Shown piece after piece: positions 11,485 to 23,902 of a stretch of DNA of 64,000 bases (the stretch's first letter is position 1; every line of letters begins with the position of its first letter). The DNA comes from Lindgomyces ingoldianus (Eukaryota; Ascomycota; Dothideomycetes; Pleosporales; Lindgomycetaceae). The stretch spans positions 249,591 to 313,590 of the forward strand of contig NW_022985193.1 of the NCBI RefSeq assembly GCF_010093535.1. The letters run 5' to 3'. The translations under genes and the position numbers were made by a program. Under the pieces are notes generated by a model. It was not told the DNA's origin. It saw only the letters and a list, made by a program, of their open reading frames with translations, and did not search any database.

Positions 11485-13245
11485 TTAGGATACCGCTGGG
11501 TCCTTGCGTAAGAGTAGGATGTCGTTTTGGAAGGTATTGTGAAGTGACAATACTTCCAGAAAATATTCCACGTCTTCCCTGAACGCCTCTTTGCCATCCC
11601 GAACCACCCCCTTTCCATGAACAATTGAACGCCGCCCAAAACCATGAGGAGATTCGTAAGATGACTCTCGCGGAAGGCCCAAGCGTTTCATGCTCAGCCC
11701 TACCGCTTACCTGCTCGTATCTGACGTTCGTCGTGGCTTGCATTTCTCGTGAGCCATATGGCCGTTCCTGGCCGTGGTACGAGTGAATTCTGCCCCGCAG
11801 CGCGGGCAGTAACTTTTTGCCGCCGTACCGGACTTCTCTCGTTGGTGGCGTAGCAAATTGCTGAATGTCGAAAACTGCCGTCCATTGCAACCATGCTCCC
11901 AGCATTGAGGCTTCGGTCGAGCACCCACTATGCGCGGTGGCATTACGCTAGAATTCTGGCTTCCAGGTGATGAAGAAAGCCCAGGAACGGTGGTTGAATG
12001 ATGTGGAGCTAGCCCGGCTGGCGGGTCATACGATGAGTATGGGGCAGCTGAGGTGGAAGGAGGGTACATTGTGGTTGGGAGGGAATTGTACGGATCATAG
12101 CTAGATGGGGGGTAGATAGGCGGTCTATGAGGTATTAGGCCTGGCTGCGGTAGGTGGGATTCAGACTTACGGTGGATAGCTAGAGGAGGTACTCGCCATT
12201 GTACCAATGTTTTGGCCAGGTAGACTGGTATGAATTGCTGGGTAGGGATAACTATGCGGGGCAGAGCTGAGCATTGGAGAAGGTTCGCTAGATGGAGGAT
12301 AGCTGATAGGGGTTGGACTTGCACGCATGGAACCCAGAGGTGGCTGATATGGACTTCGTGGAACTGATGGTTGATAGGGAGGTAGCACCGTTTGCTCGCC
12401 GGGTCTGCTAGAATGTCTGTGGTTTTGAAGGCTAGGGCTCGATGTATAAGATGGCACATACGTTCCCGAGCTCTGAGGTGGAGGTTGGGATGATCGAGGT
12501 TCAGGGTACGTTTGTTGATTCATTGATGGATAGCCTGTACTGTTAGCTCTTGGACAATAGAAGATTCGTTGGGTCTCTTACTTGGCGAATCAAGAGTTGG
12601 TGGAGAGCCGTAGTGGTGGTCCAGAGAACCGTATTGCGCAGGCATCTGAAAACCCAATATGCTAACCCTGAGTCAATGATGGGAAATCAAGAGGAGCTAC
12701 AAGACCATTTACCTCATATCTTGCAATTCCACGGACGGATCCTGTGGATGATCAGGGTCTGGTGAGAGGTGGAATTCGTATTCCCCAGCAGGGTGGCTGC
12801 CAGACAGCGAAGGTAATGGAGACGGAAGAAGATCAGAGCCAGACGAATGCGGAAGTTCAAATTGTTCAGGCTCTGACTGAGTCGATATCGGCACAAAATC
12901 GGTAGGTGAGCGTTGGGGTGAGTGATAGGGAGGGAGATCGAGTGGTTGGGAGAGAAGTAGGCCAGGAGGCGGGTTTTCTTCAAATCCAGTCGGATGGGAG
13001 GTGTTGCAACGTGGAAGCGGCTCGAGGATTTCGGAAGGATCCCAGACGGGTGTATGTGTCTGTTCAGGCTGGTAGGTGACAGATATGCGGCGAGCGGAAG
13101 GCAGTGTTGCGGCACGGCGCGAACGGATATTCCGTAGCTGTGGGAGCTCCGGCGGTTGGATAGACAAGCTCTGGTCGGTACGGGTTCTAAGTCTGCGTGA
13201 GATGGTCGAAGTCTTTGGTTGTTGTTTGGGAGACCGAGGGGTCAT
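11485..13245 (-). CDS. Proline-rich C2H2-type zinc-finger protein
   Basis: Five exons close in phase: 13245-12713, 12667-12582, 12534-12171, 12124-11711 and 11578-11485; 496 aa. Introns are 45, 47, 46 and 132 nt, all GT-AG. The first 400 residues are disordered and rich in Pro, Ser and Tyr. Near the C-terminus lie two Cys/His units: CWEHGCNGRQF...LLRHQREK, then YCPRCGAEFTRTTARNGHMAHEKC. The tail after the fingers (EDVEYFLEVLSLHN to KDPAVS) is acidic and amphipathic. Skipping the last intron leaves an in-frame TAA at 11710-11708 right after the fingers, so splicing decides whether the tail is made. It is probably a nuclear DNA-binding regulator; the target is unknown. It sits alone between two gene-poor tracts, as fungal developmental regulators often do. 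The first exon could belong to a separate gene, but the 45-nt intron joins it cleanly. Confidence 0.7.
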
Positions 13246-16200
13246 GATCAACAAGAGAAGGGCAACATAGGTTTAAAGGTGGAGCGCTGGTGGGGTAAAC
13301 ATACTTTTTAGTGTTCCTGGATTTGGATAATTTTGGTGGACTTATAACAGCCTTATGGGTCAAGGAGCACTCGCAAGGCAGACTTGCGGCATTGATCTTG
13401 ATTTCGAGAAGCGACCTGCGCCATGCCGGGGGTTCTTGAGGGTATATACTGGTATAGGGTATCTGAGCTCGAGTAACTTACAGGTGTGATCCGACTCCAA
13501 CATCATTTTCGGGACAGCGGCTGGTGACTGGTTTGTGCCTTGAAGGATGGGGCCCTGGACCATGCGTGCGGGCCAAGCTCCCGACCGTTTAGTGCAGGAC
13601 GTGCACGCGCGAAGGGTGCTTGCCCTTGGAAGCGGCGAGGATCTTGGGTCCAAGGGACAGGCGAGCATTTCTGGAGCCGGTGCGTTGATGCCATGAATGG
13701 TCGTCATCGACTCAGGCGACCCTCCAAGTAACACAGAACTCAACTCACACCTGGTCGCCCGCATTTGCCAGACTAAGCATTGCGTGCGTTGCCCGAACTC
13801 CTGGTGTGCCGCTCGTCGGCTGCTGTGTCTCTGCCAGCTGCTGCGCGTGCATGGCGCTGGAAGAGGCGCTGTGTTGCCAGCGAGAGAAGAGAAAGCACTG
13901 CTCCCGCACAATGTTGGTGGCGGACAAGGGTAGCCGCACCGGGCGGGCAGAGCCCTACCACGCAGAGCTTGGTGGTTTCAAGGGGCCCTGTCGGGGAAAG
14001 ATGCGTGAGGCCAGTGCGAAAATAGGTGATGAGAGGGTGGATTGAATTGGGTTGTGGCGCGTGCACTGACTGCTGCTTCACATCCAAGCCTCGCCGGAGA
14101 GAGTTGGCATGAGAGAACCTAAGCCACGGCGATCATTGTTTGAACGAAGCCGGCGGCGGACCATCAACACCAGACTGCGTGTTATGCGAAGCAGGGAGTT
14201 CAAGGCTCGTGCTTCTATATTTGACCCCAGTGCCCGTCCATCGCATGAGTGAATGAGTAGCAGTCTCCACCGATCGATGTCGACGGTCAGACACGGGCCG
14301 CCCTCAGCAACGGCACATGGTGCGTCACGTTGAAGACAGTCAGGGCTGCTGGGATCAGGACTTCTGGAAGCCATATCGAAGCTGCAGCAGCATCTGCTGT
14401 TACAACATGCTGCATAGGAGGGGGGTACAGTAAGATGACAATCTGCAAACGGACAGCTGATGTGTGATCGATGGAGACGGCCGATGAAGTCCAGGAAGCT
14501 AATTTCCGCCCCAATGGACCACGCCCACAATTGACATCGCCGTGTCCGAGTCCGTGGACACGCTGGCAGCACCCGTTGACGCTATCAAGGCGTTGCGGAC
14601 CGAATGATGAGCGAGGGTTACTCGGAACAGACGGCGCTGCATTGGGCATGCAGAGCGCTGCCGAGAGCCCTGGAGCAACTGCCCGGCCTAGTGCAGAAGC
14701 CATCATCGAACCTCGACAGCTGCATCTGCATCTGCCACCTGGGGGTGGACATTGCGTGAGTTGTAAGCGGTGGCCAGTGAGCGCAGAAATGCGGTCGCTA
14801 AGTTGCGCAATTGGGGCAATGGGAGTATGGCGAAACATGAGTTCTGCATTTTGGTGCAGCGAGTCTGACGTAAGGCAGTGGTAAGCCCCCTTGGCCATCT
14901 CTGATTGGACGACAGGAAGTACGACGCACACATCGACGGCGAGTCTGCCGCGTCCGGCAGGCGGCTGCTGTGGCGGTCTTCATGGATGCCGCAAAACCCG
15001 GCCATCGTGTCAAGTTGTCAAGTGCAAGGGCCTTCCGGGATACTTGCGCCGCAGGCATCAAACTCGGAGAATTCCAGACCCAAGGCGACTCTCGAAAGTC
15101 GATGCCAGTCAGTTGCGGACTCGGCCTTCGGTGATGTCGGCCGTTCCCTCGATCTTGCCAGGGGCTGCGAGTTTGATGAAAGCAACCGAAGGGTTGTGAC
15201 CTGCTCGCCGAACGGGCCACGGACGGGTCCTCGAGAAGATCATACACGTTCGATTGTGACGTACGTCCCCCACAACTTGAATCATCTTGACCATGTTTTG
15301 CAAGGGTAGCTGGGACGGGTGGCGCAGTTGCGCAAGATGAATACGGGTACCTGCAAGATTGGTCCTCAAGCAACTTTCGGGGCGATACACAGCATCTTTT
15401 GGAACGTTAGGGCGGGGTCGTGGACAACTGAGAAGACGACAGGAATGCTCGACTGTGCGAGCATGGAGACATCCACCATTACTCGCGGCACAGACGAGTG
15501 CGAGCAGCGGGCCTGATATGGTGAACGTGGAGGTGGCCCATAAGGGTGACCTAGCCCTAAGAAGAAACTTTAGACGATATTAGGCCTGATTAGACCTAGG
15601 AAAGCAAACATCTCCGTTCCGTGAAGATATCCATAAGCATCTTCTTCTCCCACCATGTCTTGTGCACGCCCATAGTAAACATGGGGAAGTAATAACTTCT
15701 ATGTTTCAGCCTTTTCAGCAGTTTCAGGAGGATCTGATACGATACGATCGACTCTCAAACAGCTCCTCGAACACTGGCCACTAACCACTGACCACTGACC
15801 ACTGAGTTGATGTGGAATCGGTCAAAGTGGCAGCCACGCTTGCCAGGACGTCGCGGAAGATGTTTGTTCGTCACTAAATGAGCTGCTGACTGCATGGACG
15901 TTTCATCGCTTCGTAGAATCGTGTTCTAGTCACGGCGAACCCGTCCAAAATTTCATAACATAGTAGTGCAAGCTAGAATGCGACGGCGATCCTGAGAGGT
16001 AGTCCAGGCGGTCTTTTCCAAACCCATACGTATTCCAACGACACGGTAACAACGAAACAGGAAACGCATTCTGACCCTCCTGGAAATTGTACTGTAGAGA
16101 ATAATGCCCGTTTGACAGCTTCTCACCTGTGGATTTGGGCGAGGCTGGCTGGTCCCTGACCTTTGTTCGCCGAGCGGGAGGTGTGCCGACTGGAGTAAGG

Positions 16201-16914
16201 CGCACGAAATCGAGATACTTGAACTACTACCACGTCTCCTATTGGGCGGGATCGCTGCAAACAACATCGATAGTGAGATGACCAACACGCCAGCCCCAAA
16301 AGGCATGCTGGTCGTCTGATATGAATGTAAGCATTGAGTGCGCAGATGGCACGCATTAATTAACAGCTCTCTCATGCCGCTTGTCTGCAGAACTTGTCAC
16401 CATTTTCTAAACTTCAAACAAAAGAGAATTCTGCCTCGCAATATCCGAAAATAGACATATCAACTTCGCCACCCCGCAGGCCCACTGCGGGAGATTACCC
16501 GAAAATCTCTAGTGTCGTGCCAAACCCAGCTAACCTAGGACAGTTTCAGAGGCGAGGAAGTATCAGGATCTGATTGGTAAGACTCTTTCCTGAGATAGTT
16601 AGCCGGTAACAGGACTTCGTCAACCGGATGACGCGACCAGAGTACCTTGGTAGTCTACCTTGACTTCATCTCTCAACACCTCCTTCCAATTTTTCGTCGG
16701 ACACCGATGTTTTCGCCGGTAATAGCTCAATGCAGATCATCGAATGATGTTGGCAGTGCAGGCAAACAAATTCCGTAGCACGAGATTCAAGAATCCCGAC
16801 CACATGATATTATTGAAGTGAGCTTGCTGGAAACCAATTGTTCATCCCTATCATACCAATATCCACTAGTGTGGTATGCAAGTTTTGTTCTGAGACTATG
16901 TTGGGTGTGGGCTT
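13246..16914. other. About 3.7 kb without a recognisable gene upstream of the zinc-finger gene
   Basis: Several frames of 100-214 codons exist on both strands, but they overlap each other, use no consistent codon pattern, and show no motif or plausible spliced continuation. The region holds the promoter of the zinc-finger gene and the 3' flank of cystathionine gamma-synthase. A perfect triple ACCACTG repeat lies at 15784-15804. Long regulatory upstream regions or a non-coding RNA are possible, but nothing in the sequence proves either. Confidence 0.45.
15784..15804. repeat. Three tandem copies of ACCACTG
   Basis: Three perfect 7-bp units in a row, preceded by a degenerate fourth (GGCCACTA). 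It is a short direct repeat in the non-coding tract and could be a multiple binding site or a simple slippage product. Confidence 0.8.
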
Positions 16915-19060
16915 TCATCTCGGGATAGCCTCAAGAGCGTGACGGAAGATATTCACAAGTTTACAAGGCTCTTCTAACCCAACGCTAAATCGCACGAGGT
17001 TTGCTTCCACACCGTATGATGCACACTGCCAATATCAACTCAATGCACCATTGTAATCTCTCAGAGAAACTCACCCAGTCCAACTCTCCATAATGGGCAA
17101 GGATTACGTAAGGCGAGCTGCCGATCAGTTAGCACCAACGCGACGATCCAAGGTGAATGGTCTGGAAGATTGGCAAACCTTAAAGTGAAGTTGGTTCCCA
17201 GGCTTGGCCCCTTGGCCGTGTCAAGATTGTCAAAGAAAGCCACGGAGTCTTCTTTCGAAAAAAAGGTCGCTGATAGGAGACCGCCATAACCGCCATTTGG
17301 GGTACGGCATTTGTCATAGAAAGGCCTTGTGTCGCTGAACTTAGGATAATTGACTTGCTTCACTGTCGGCGCATGTCAGTTAGTGATGTTTGAGATCTCT
17401 TACGGGAGATAGCAGCTTACCACGTGGATGCGCACGTAAGACGTCGCAGATGGCCTCTGCGTTAACATTGATACGTTCAATGCGCGAGACGAAGTCCCGA
17501 CTATTGCGCTCGAGGAAGATGCTATCCTCAGCCCAATGGTTGTCCTCGAAATTATTCTCCCAAGTTCGTTTGAGGATGTTGTAAGACCTCCCTTTAGGAT
17601 TTAGGATGGCACTATTGGATCTTAGCACACAGTTTCATCTGTCTGAGATTCTGCGCTTACCTTCCTCCCATAACGTTACTATCGCCGCTGAAAACTTTGG
17701 TCAGGCTACTGACGACAACATCTGCATAGGGGAGGACATGAACATTGAGGAAGTTCCCAACCGTTTCATCAACGACCACGAAGAAGTCATACTTGTCAGC
17801 GAGGCTATGGATGCGCTCCAAATCTGGTGAACGCAAGAGTGGGTTTCCAGGAAACTCGGTAAAGAGAGCCAGATATCTCTCGCCGTCTTTCAGTCGTCTT
17901 TCAAGGTCATCCAGCTCTTCCGATGAACCAAAGCCATAAAATAAACAACCAGGTCCAAACTTCTGCGTTACTTTGAGCGTATCTATGTAAGGAAACCTGA
18001 CGTCGTGAGCTTGCTACCCTTCCATTATCGCTCTCACTTACCCGAAGACAACGCTCTTCAATAGGCCTTTCGCGGCCATCAGACTCTGGTGGGTCATAAA
18101 TATTGCATTCATTCCACATGCGTAGAGGTATACGTCGTCTTCTGAGAATCCTGCTACCTTGCGTGTTCGTTCTAAGTCTTTCTCTAGAGCTAAGGCCTCA
18201 GTCAACCCAACATCTGCTGTCAGCGACCCGGCTATACGTCGACGAACCGCTAGCTTCGCATTAGAGGTCATCGAAATATCAAGGTTTCTTCCAAATCTCT
18301 CCTCAACAAACTGAGTAGGGTCCTGTTCTGCGGCACTATCAAGCCGATCCGAAATATTGCTTAGATCGATGGAGGTCTTCTTTTGATACCGCCGAGGCCC
18401 TTTACAAAATCGAGCTGACTCCTGGATAGTCGCAGAGTCTACAAGGACGCCTTCATCAAATAGGGCGTGGCAATACTCTGCTCGACGGCTAGAGATACCG
18501 TCCCCGGAATGCTGCCAATAAGTTTTGGCAATCTTAAATTTTTCTTGAGGGAAAAGAATTGCCGATATCTTTGGAGAAATAATGGCACACTCTTCAGATC
18601 GCGCTTTCTTCGCAGCGGGAACAAGATCCAGGATTCGCACTTGCTGGGGTTCCAGTTCCGGGTCTTGGTGGAAAAAGAATTCAAGACACCTTGATGCAGC
18701 AGCATGAGAAGGGAAAATAATTGCTCGTGCTCCAGCCTCTCCATATTTTTTCACAATAGCAGTGGCAAACTTCTCGATGGATTTGTGTATGAAGAATCTA
18801 CTTGTTTCAGTGCCATGCAGGGACGGTACTCGAAGGGCATACCTTGGGTAACCGGTCTTCATTTTGCTTAGAACCCATTCTTCCCCTTCCTCGTAGCCTA
18901 CATTTGCACGCCAGGTAGGCAATGAAACGCTCACAGCCTTCAGTGTGTCAGAGAGACCTAAGCAAAGGTGGGGAGCCAATGTTTGACTCACGTGCGCAGT
19001 CATTGATGGGATAGTCTCCCCCACCTCGACGTCATTTTCAAACGCCATTGAAATTGTCAT
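16915..19060 (-). CDS. STR2: Cystathionine gamma-synthase (Cys/Met metabolism PLP enzyme)
   Basis: Six exons: 19060-18042, 17996-17661, 17620-17421, 17362-17179, 17117-17075 and 17025-16915; 630 aa, all phases closing, close to the 639 aa of yeast Str2. It joins an activated homoserine ester to cysteine to give cystathionine, a step of methionine synthesis by transsulfuration. The PLP Schiff-base lysine is about Lys440 in [16 protein letters not shown], and Asp416 in VVVDET should bind the pyridine nitrogen. The YPRY segment (around residue 90) and the C-terminal [11 protein letters not shown]...LVRFSVGLE block are family marks. The roughly 200-residue N-terminal extension is typical of the fungal Str2 branch. 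It is divergent from UTP22 with only 299 bp between the start codons. Small exon 5 (43 nt) is supported by the [14 protein letters not shown] motif. Confidence 0.93.
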
Positions 19061-19359
19061 AGCAAATTATTCCGAATGTTATCGCAACTGTGATAGCAAG
19101 GTGAAATGGGCAATGAGAAGTTAAACAAATGTTAAGAACTGCGGTGCAACGATGGCAAAGAGGAAAGTGTTAGACTAAGCCATGAGCGGGTCGCGTTTGG
19201 GCCAACTCCGATGTTCGGCTCGCAAAACTTAAGGTTATCGATAATGGGCCCAGCCACAGACCAAGCCACTCGCGCCACAGCCCCAGAATTTCTCCAGAAA
19301 ATTTGCCAATACAAACCTTTCATGACTTTCGCACATACTCCACTCAGCGCACATCGACA
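19061..19359. promoter_or_regulatory. Short divergent promoter of STR2 and UTP22
   Basis: Both start codons lie within 299 bp, so the two genes must share regulatory DNA. No canonical TATA box is seen. A methionine-synthesis gene and a ribosome-biogenesis gene are both growth-linked, which would fit joint control, but no specific site can be assigned. Confidence 0.6.
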
Positions 19360-22300
19360 ATGCCCCCCCCCGCCGCGAAACGAAGAAAATTGAGTTATGG
19401 CGACGGTGAACAGAGCGACGTGAGCTTTTTAGACTGTAATCTAGATTTCGTTCGTCCAAGCGATGAGATTCTCGAGGAGAGCGGAGCCAGCGACAACGAT
19501 AGCTCAACACATGATCGAACCAATCTAGAAGATGAACAGTCGGTAGTCAGTAAGGACTTTGAGCCTGACGAAGAGAGCAACACGCTGCTACCTCCAGATT
19601 CATCAAGAGCAACGCATAGGAACAATGTCCAGCCGGCGACTGATAATAAGCCCCATAGGAGGCAGGAGCCGATGCTTCAGGATGGGGCTTACACAGCTGA
19701 AGTATACAAGTCAAACTTGTTCAAACTCCAGGTTGACGAACTCCTGCAACAACTCAAGCCAAAGTATGGAAAGAAAGAAGCGCCAGCGGAAAAGGCGATG
19801 TGGACTCTCAAGACCATTATCGAGCAGATACCCAGCCGAGCTCCTCTTTCGGTACAAGCTATGACATAGTTCATATTCACTATGCTAACGGTTTCCAGAT
19901 TCCGGACTCAGAGACTGCACTCGAGTCTGAGAAGATAGTCATACCTTTCCCCAATCCACGACCACCAAGAGACGCAAAATACAAAATGCAATACGACCGG
20001 CCAACGAGCATAAATGCTATAGGCAGCTATCCCTTGAAAACGACGACTCGGGCTGAAGATGAATTGGCCATTGACTTAGCCGTGACCATGCCTAAGTCCT
20101 TATTCCAAGAGAAGGACTACCTCAACCATCGGTACTTCTATAAACGGGCGTTTTACCTGGCATGTCTAGCGGCTGGTATTCGCGGCTCGAAGGAACATAA
20201 ATTCAATGCCTCGTTTGAGCTCCTGAATGGGAATCAACTGCAACCCATCATCGTCATTCGCCCAATTCGAGATGGTAACGCTGATGACTTTTCAGCCTCT
20301 AAGTGTCGAATTCACATTTTACCCGCCCTCCCAGACAAGATGTTCTTGGAGAGCAAACTACGACCGGATTCCAACTGTATTCGTCCCAAGGACTCCAATG
20401 ATAAGCCCGAGAGCATGAGACCTAAGCCCACACCATTCTACAATGCTACAGTTCAGTCCGATGCCTCGATTTCTCCCTACCTTAAATTCCTCCATTATTC
20501 GTCTAGTAAGTGCAACGCCTATAAAGATGCTTGCATCCTTGGTCGCACTTGGCTGAGACAACGAGGTTTTGGAGGCTCTGCCAGGAATGGCGGCTTTGGC
20601 AATTTCGAATGGGGCACAATTATAGCGATTCTCTTACAGGCGAATCTTGGAGATGGAGTTCCACCCCTTTCTTCTGGATATAGCAGCTACCAGCTGTTCA
20701 AGGCAACTCTTCAATTTCTTGCGACTCGGGATTTAATTAAGGCTCCATACGCTTTCAATTCCTGCTACAACTCCAGCGACTTCTCGGTTTCCACGGCAGA
20801 GTCGACACCTATCTTTTTCGATGGTCCTAGAAACATAAATATCTTGTTCAAGATGAGCCCTTGGTCCTATGAAAGGCTACGGTCGGAAGCAGAGTTGACT
20901 GTTGACATGCTTGGAGACTCGGTGTTTGATCAATTCGATTCGACTTTTATCCTCAAAGCCAATGCCCCGAATTATCGTTACGACACTACTTTAGAAGTCC
21001 CTTTGGCCGCATTTGGATTTGACTCCATGAGTGAAACGCACGATCAAGATATACTCCAAGCATGTCGAAATATGTACTTTATCCTCGCACGGGCGCTCAC
21101 GAATCGAGTCACAACTATAAGCTTTCATATGCCAAATCAAGGGAGCTGGCCAGTGACTTCGCGGAGGCCTCCAGAGGACCAAAAAAGGCGCATTCTCATT
21201 ACTTTTGCGACCAATCCATCCTACGCAAATCGAACTGTTGACTATGGGCCAACTGCGGAGAACAAGAAGGACGCTGCGTCCTTCCGTCAATTCTGGGGTG
21301 AGAAGGCCGAGCTCAGACGATTCAAGGATGGGAGCATTCTTGAAAGTGTGGTCTGGTCTTACAAACACAACTCCACTCCAGTCATCCAGCAGATCATACT
21401 CTTCATCATCGGAAAGCATTTTAGTGCCAAATTAGCTGGCGAAGCAGTATTTACGACTGACAGACTTGGCCATCTGATTCCGTCTGGACGTATCGTAGGA
21501 AAATCAGGGATCGAGCCTTTCTCCCCTCTAATGACTGCATTTGCGACTCTTGATAAAGATATCCGGGGCCTTGAGGGTTTCCCTCTCCAAATCCGTCACA
21601 TCATTGCTGCGGATCCTCAACTACGGTACTCGACTGTCGAATTTCCAACATATGCCTCCAAAACATTCCCGCACACACCGGCGTCGGTTGTAGTCCAATT
21701 TGAGGGGTCTGCCCGTTGGCCTGACGATCTTGCCGCAATTCAACGAACAAAAATAGCATTTCTGTTGAAGGTCGCTGATTTACTATCGTCATCCAAGTCT
21801 ACATATGTCACACGCGTTGGGCTTGAAAATCCGTCGCAGCCTTCCCTGAATCAAGCGTACCTCGAGATCATTCTCCCATCTAGCCTCTCCTTCAGACTAC
21901 GGATACATCACGACCGCGAAGCAACTTTACTTGATCGCCAGCTTAAAGACAAATCCTTAGATGGGTTCTCCCGTGAATCTTCAGCTTTGGCACTTGCTGT
22001 TTATAAGCGCGAGTTCCAGCATTTACCTGCTCATACGCAAGCCATGCAGTCCATGTGTACGCGGTTTCCTGCTCTCTCACCCTCCATCCGGCTGACGAAA
22101 CGGTGGTTTGACTCACATCTTTTGTCGCCTCATTTCTCCCCCGTGCTCATTGAGCTTCTGGTCGTGCGTACATTTTTGCAACCCTACCCTTGGCCTGTCC
22201 CTTCTTGTGCGACGACAGGCTTTTTAAGGACATTAGCGTGGATCAGTCGATGGGACTGGCGACATAACCCACTTGTTATCGATTTCTCTACTTTCCTTCC

Positions 22301-23081
22301 TGCCAAGGGTTCCACAGATCTTACAGGGGGCAATACAAAAGGCCTGAAAGCGGAAGACTTGGACAAAATCCACCTATCTTTTGAAGCATGGCGACGGATT
22401 GATCCCTCCATGAATCGTGTTGTCCTCTTTGCCGCCTCCAATATTGACCCACAAGGCACGACATGGACGGACCGGGGAATGCCAGAGAAGGTTGTTGCTG
22501 CGAGACTAACATCGCTGGCGAGGAGTGCGACTGGTCTTGTCCGAGAGGACGATGACAGACTTATGTCACGTCTGGCGGGGGAGGAGAATCGCGATATACT
22601 ATCTAACTATTTCACTGCCGAGGCGCTTTTCATACCCCAGCTTAAGGACTACGATGTGGTCATCCACATCTCCTCTGATTTGTCTAGGGCCGGAGAGAAG
22701 AGAAAGGAGTCAAAATTCAAAAATCTACAGATCCAGCTAGAGTCACAAGAACTCGGAGATTCGCAGAAAATTGGGTACGACCCCGTCGAGTTATTTGCAA
22801 GAGAACTGCAGGAAGTATATGGAGAAGCTTTACTCTGGTTCTGGGACCCTGAAGCTTTAGACGTTATTGCTGGGCTTTGGAATCCTAGCGCCACCGCACA
22901 GAGAGGGTTCAAAGTGAAATCTGGTTGGAACAGTCTGCCTGTCAACACTTACAAGCAGGGCCAGAAGAACAACCAAGGCGAGACAAGTCACCAGGTAGAA
23001 ATCCAAATTAATAAAGGAGCCATACTGAATGAAATTGGGAAGTTGGGTGGGGAGATAATTAATACCATCGAGGTTCGCTAA
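19360..23081 (+). CDS. UTP22: U3 snoRNP / UTPC complex protein Utp22 (Nrap family)
   Basis: Two exons: 19360-19851 and 19899-23081, phase 0, separated by a 47-nt intron with a GCTAAC branch site and TTTCCAG acceptor; 1224 aa against 1237 in yeast. Utp22 works in the small-subunit processome with Rrp7 and CK2, in early 18S rRNA maturation in the nucleolus. The start MPPPAAKRRKLS is a basic nuclear-type N-terminus, followed by an acidic stretch and the YKSNLFKLQVDELLQQL motif. The long exon carries Nrap blocks such as YDRPTSINAIGSYPLKT, YFYKRAFYLACLA, FWGEKAELRRFKDGSILESVVW and, near the end, ALLWFWDPEALDVIAGLWNP. An internal GTG at 19800 is not the start. Confidence 0.96.
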
Positions 23082-23902
23082 GTAGGTCGGCGGCCACTAC
23101 TTGGTTGAAATTCTGGGTTCATCGTGGACTTAGTTTTTTCTGTCCTGTCAGCCCTGTAATGGATGGAACAGATCCGTAAGCAATCGAAGCAAACTCGAAC
23201 AAACCTCTTGTTAATGACGAAAGAGCTCTGTAGAGCTTCTAAGGACGTGAACCATGTTAATCGATGCCCGTGATAGTGATTAAAGTGTAGAAGTATGCTT
23301 CCTTAGGTAGATACCTTTACTTTAAGGAACCAGAAAGTTCAAAGAACCACCATTTAAAGCAACTCAATGGTCGGTCCTAGCGGCAACATGCTTCCCTTCA
23401 GGGTCGCGCATGGTGCCGAGGTCGCAGGTGTGACCTGAGCTGCATACGTACTGTTTCGTTGCAGGCAAACGGTTGACCGACAGATGCCTTAGTGTCGACA
23501 GAGCCCTTCCGCATTGACCTTAATCATACTCTTGAGATTTTGTTCATCAATGTTCCCATCTGTCGGAAACATGCGTAACCGTTCTGCATGGTTGGACCCT
23601 CGGCAGTTGGAATTCGCTCGCTCCGCAGCCTCAACCAGCTGCTCTTCATCCCTTCGGCGCGCAAACTAGTCCATCTTCATTCAAGTCCATAGGAGCCTAG
23701 GCATCGCCCATTGGCTTCTCCGCAATGCGTTTCTCCACAGATTTGCATGGGTGGACACCTCGCAGCTCACCCCTGCTGCAATCACCTCCAGGCCACATGC
23801 TACGCTCCAGCTCCGCATCTCCAAAGCCAAAGCCTCTCGGGACCATTCTCAATTCCTGCGCTTCGTCCACCGACACTACTCTCACCAGGAATCTTGTCAA
23901 CG
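23082..23902. other. UTP22 3' flank and promoter of the zinc-finger regulator
   Basis: No gene is seen. The frame of the downstream regulator is open back to about 23711. An in-frame ATG at 23747 would add 52 residues, so part of this stretch may be coding if that start is used. Confidence 0.5.

Noticed and set aside
13360..13911. 183-codon minus-strand frame upstream of the zinc-finger gene
   Set aside because: Composition rich in Ser, Pro, Cys and Arg without any conserved block; it lies in the presumed promoter.
14287..14931. 214-codon minus-strand frame, with overlapping 137- and 164-codon frames on both strands
   Set aside because: Mutually overlapping frames without motifs or splice partners in the gene-poor tract.
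23711..23902. Upstream extension of the zinc-finger regulator from a TTG
   Set aside because: TTG is not a normal nuclear start; the ATG at 23903 (or 23747) is preferred.
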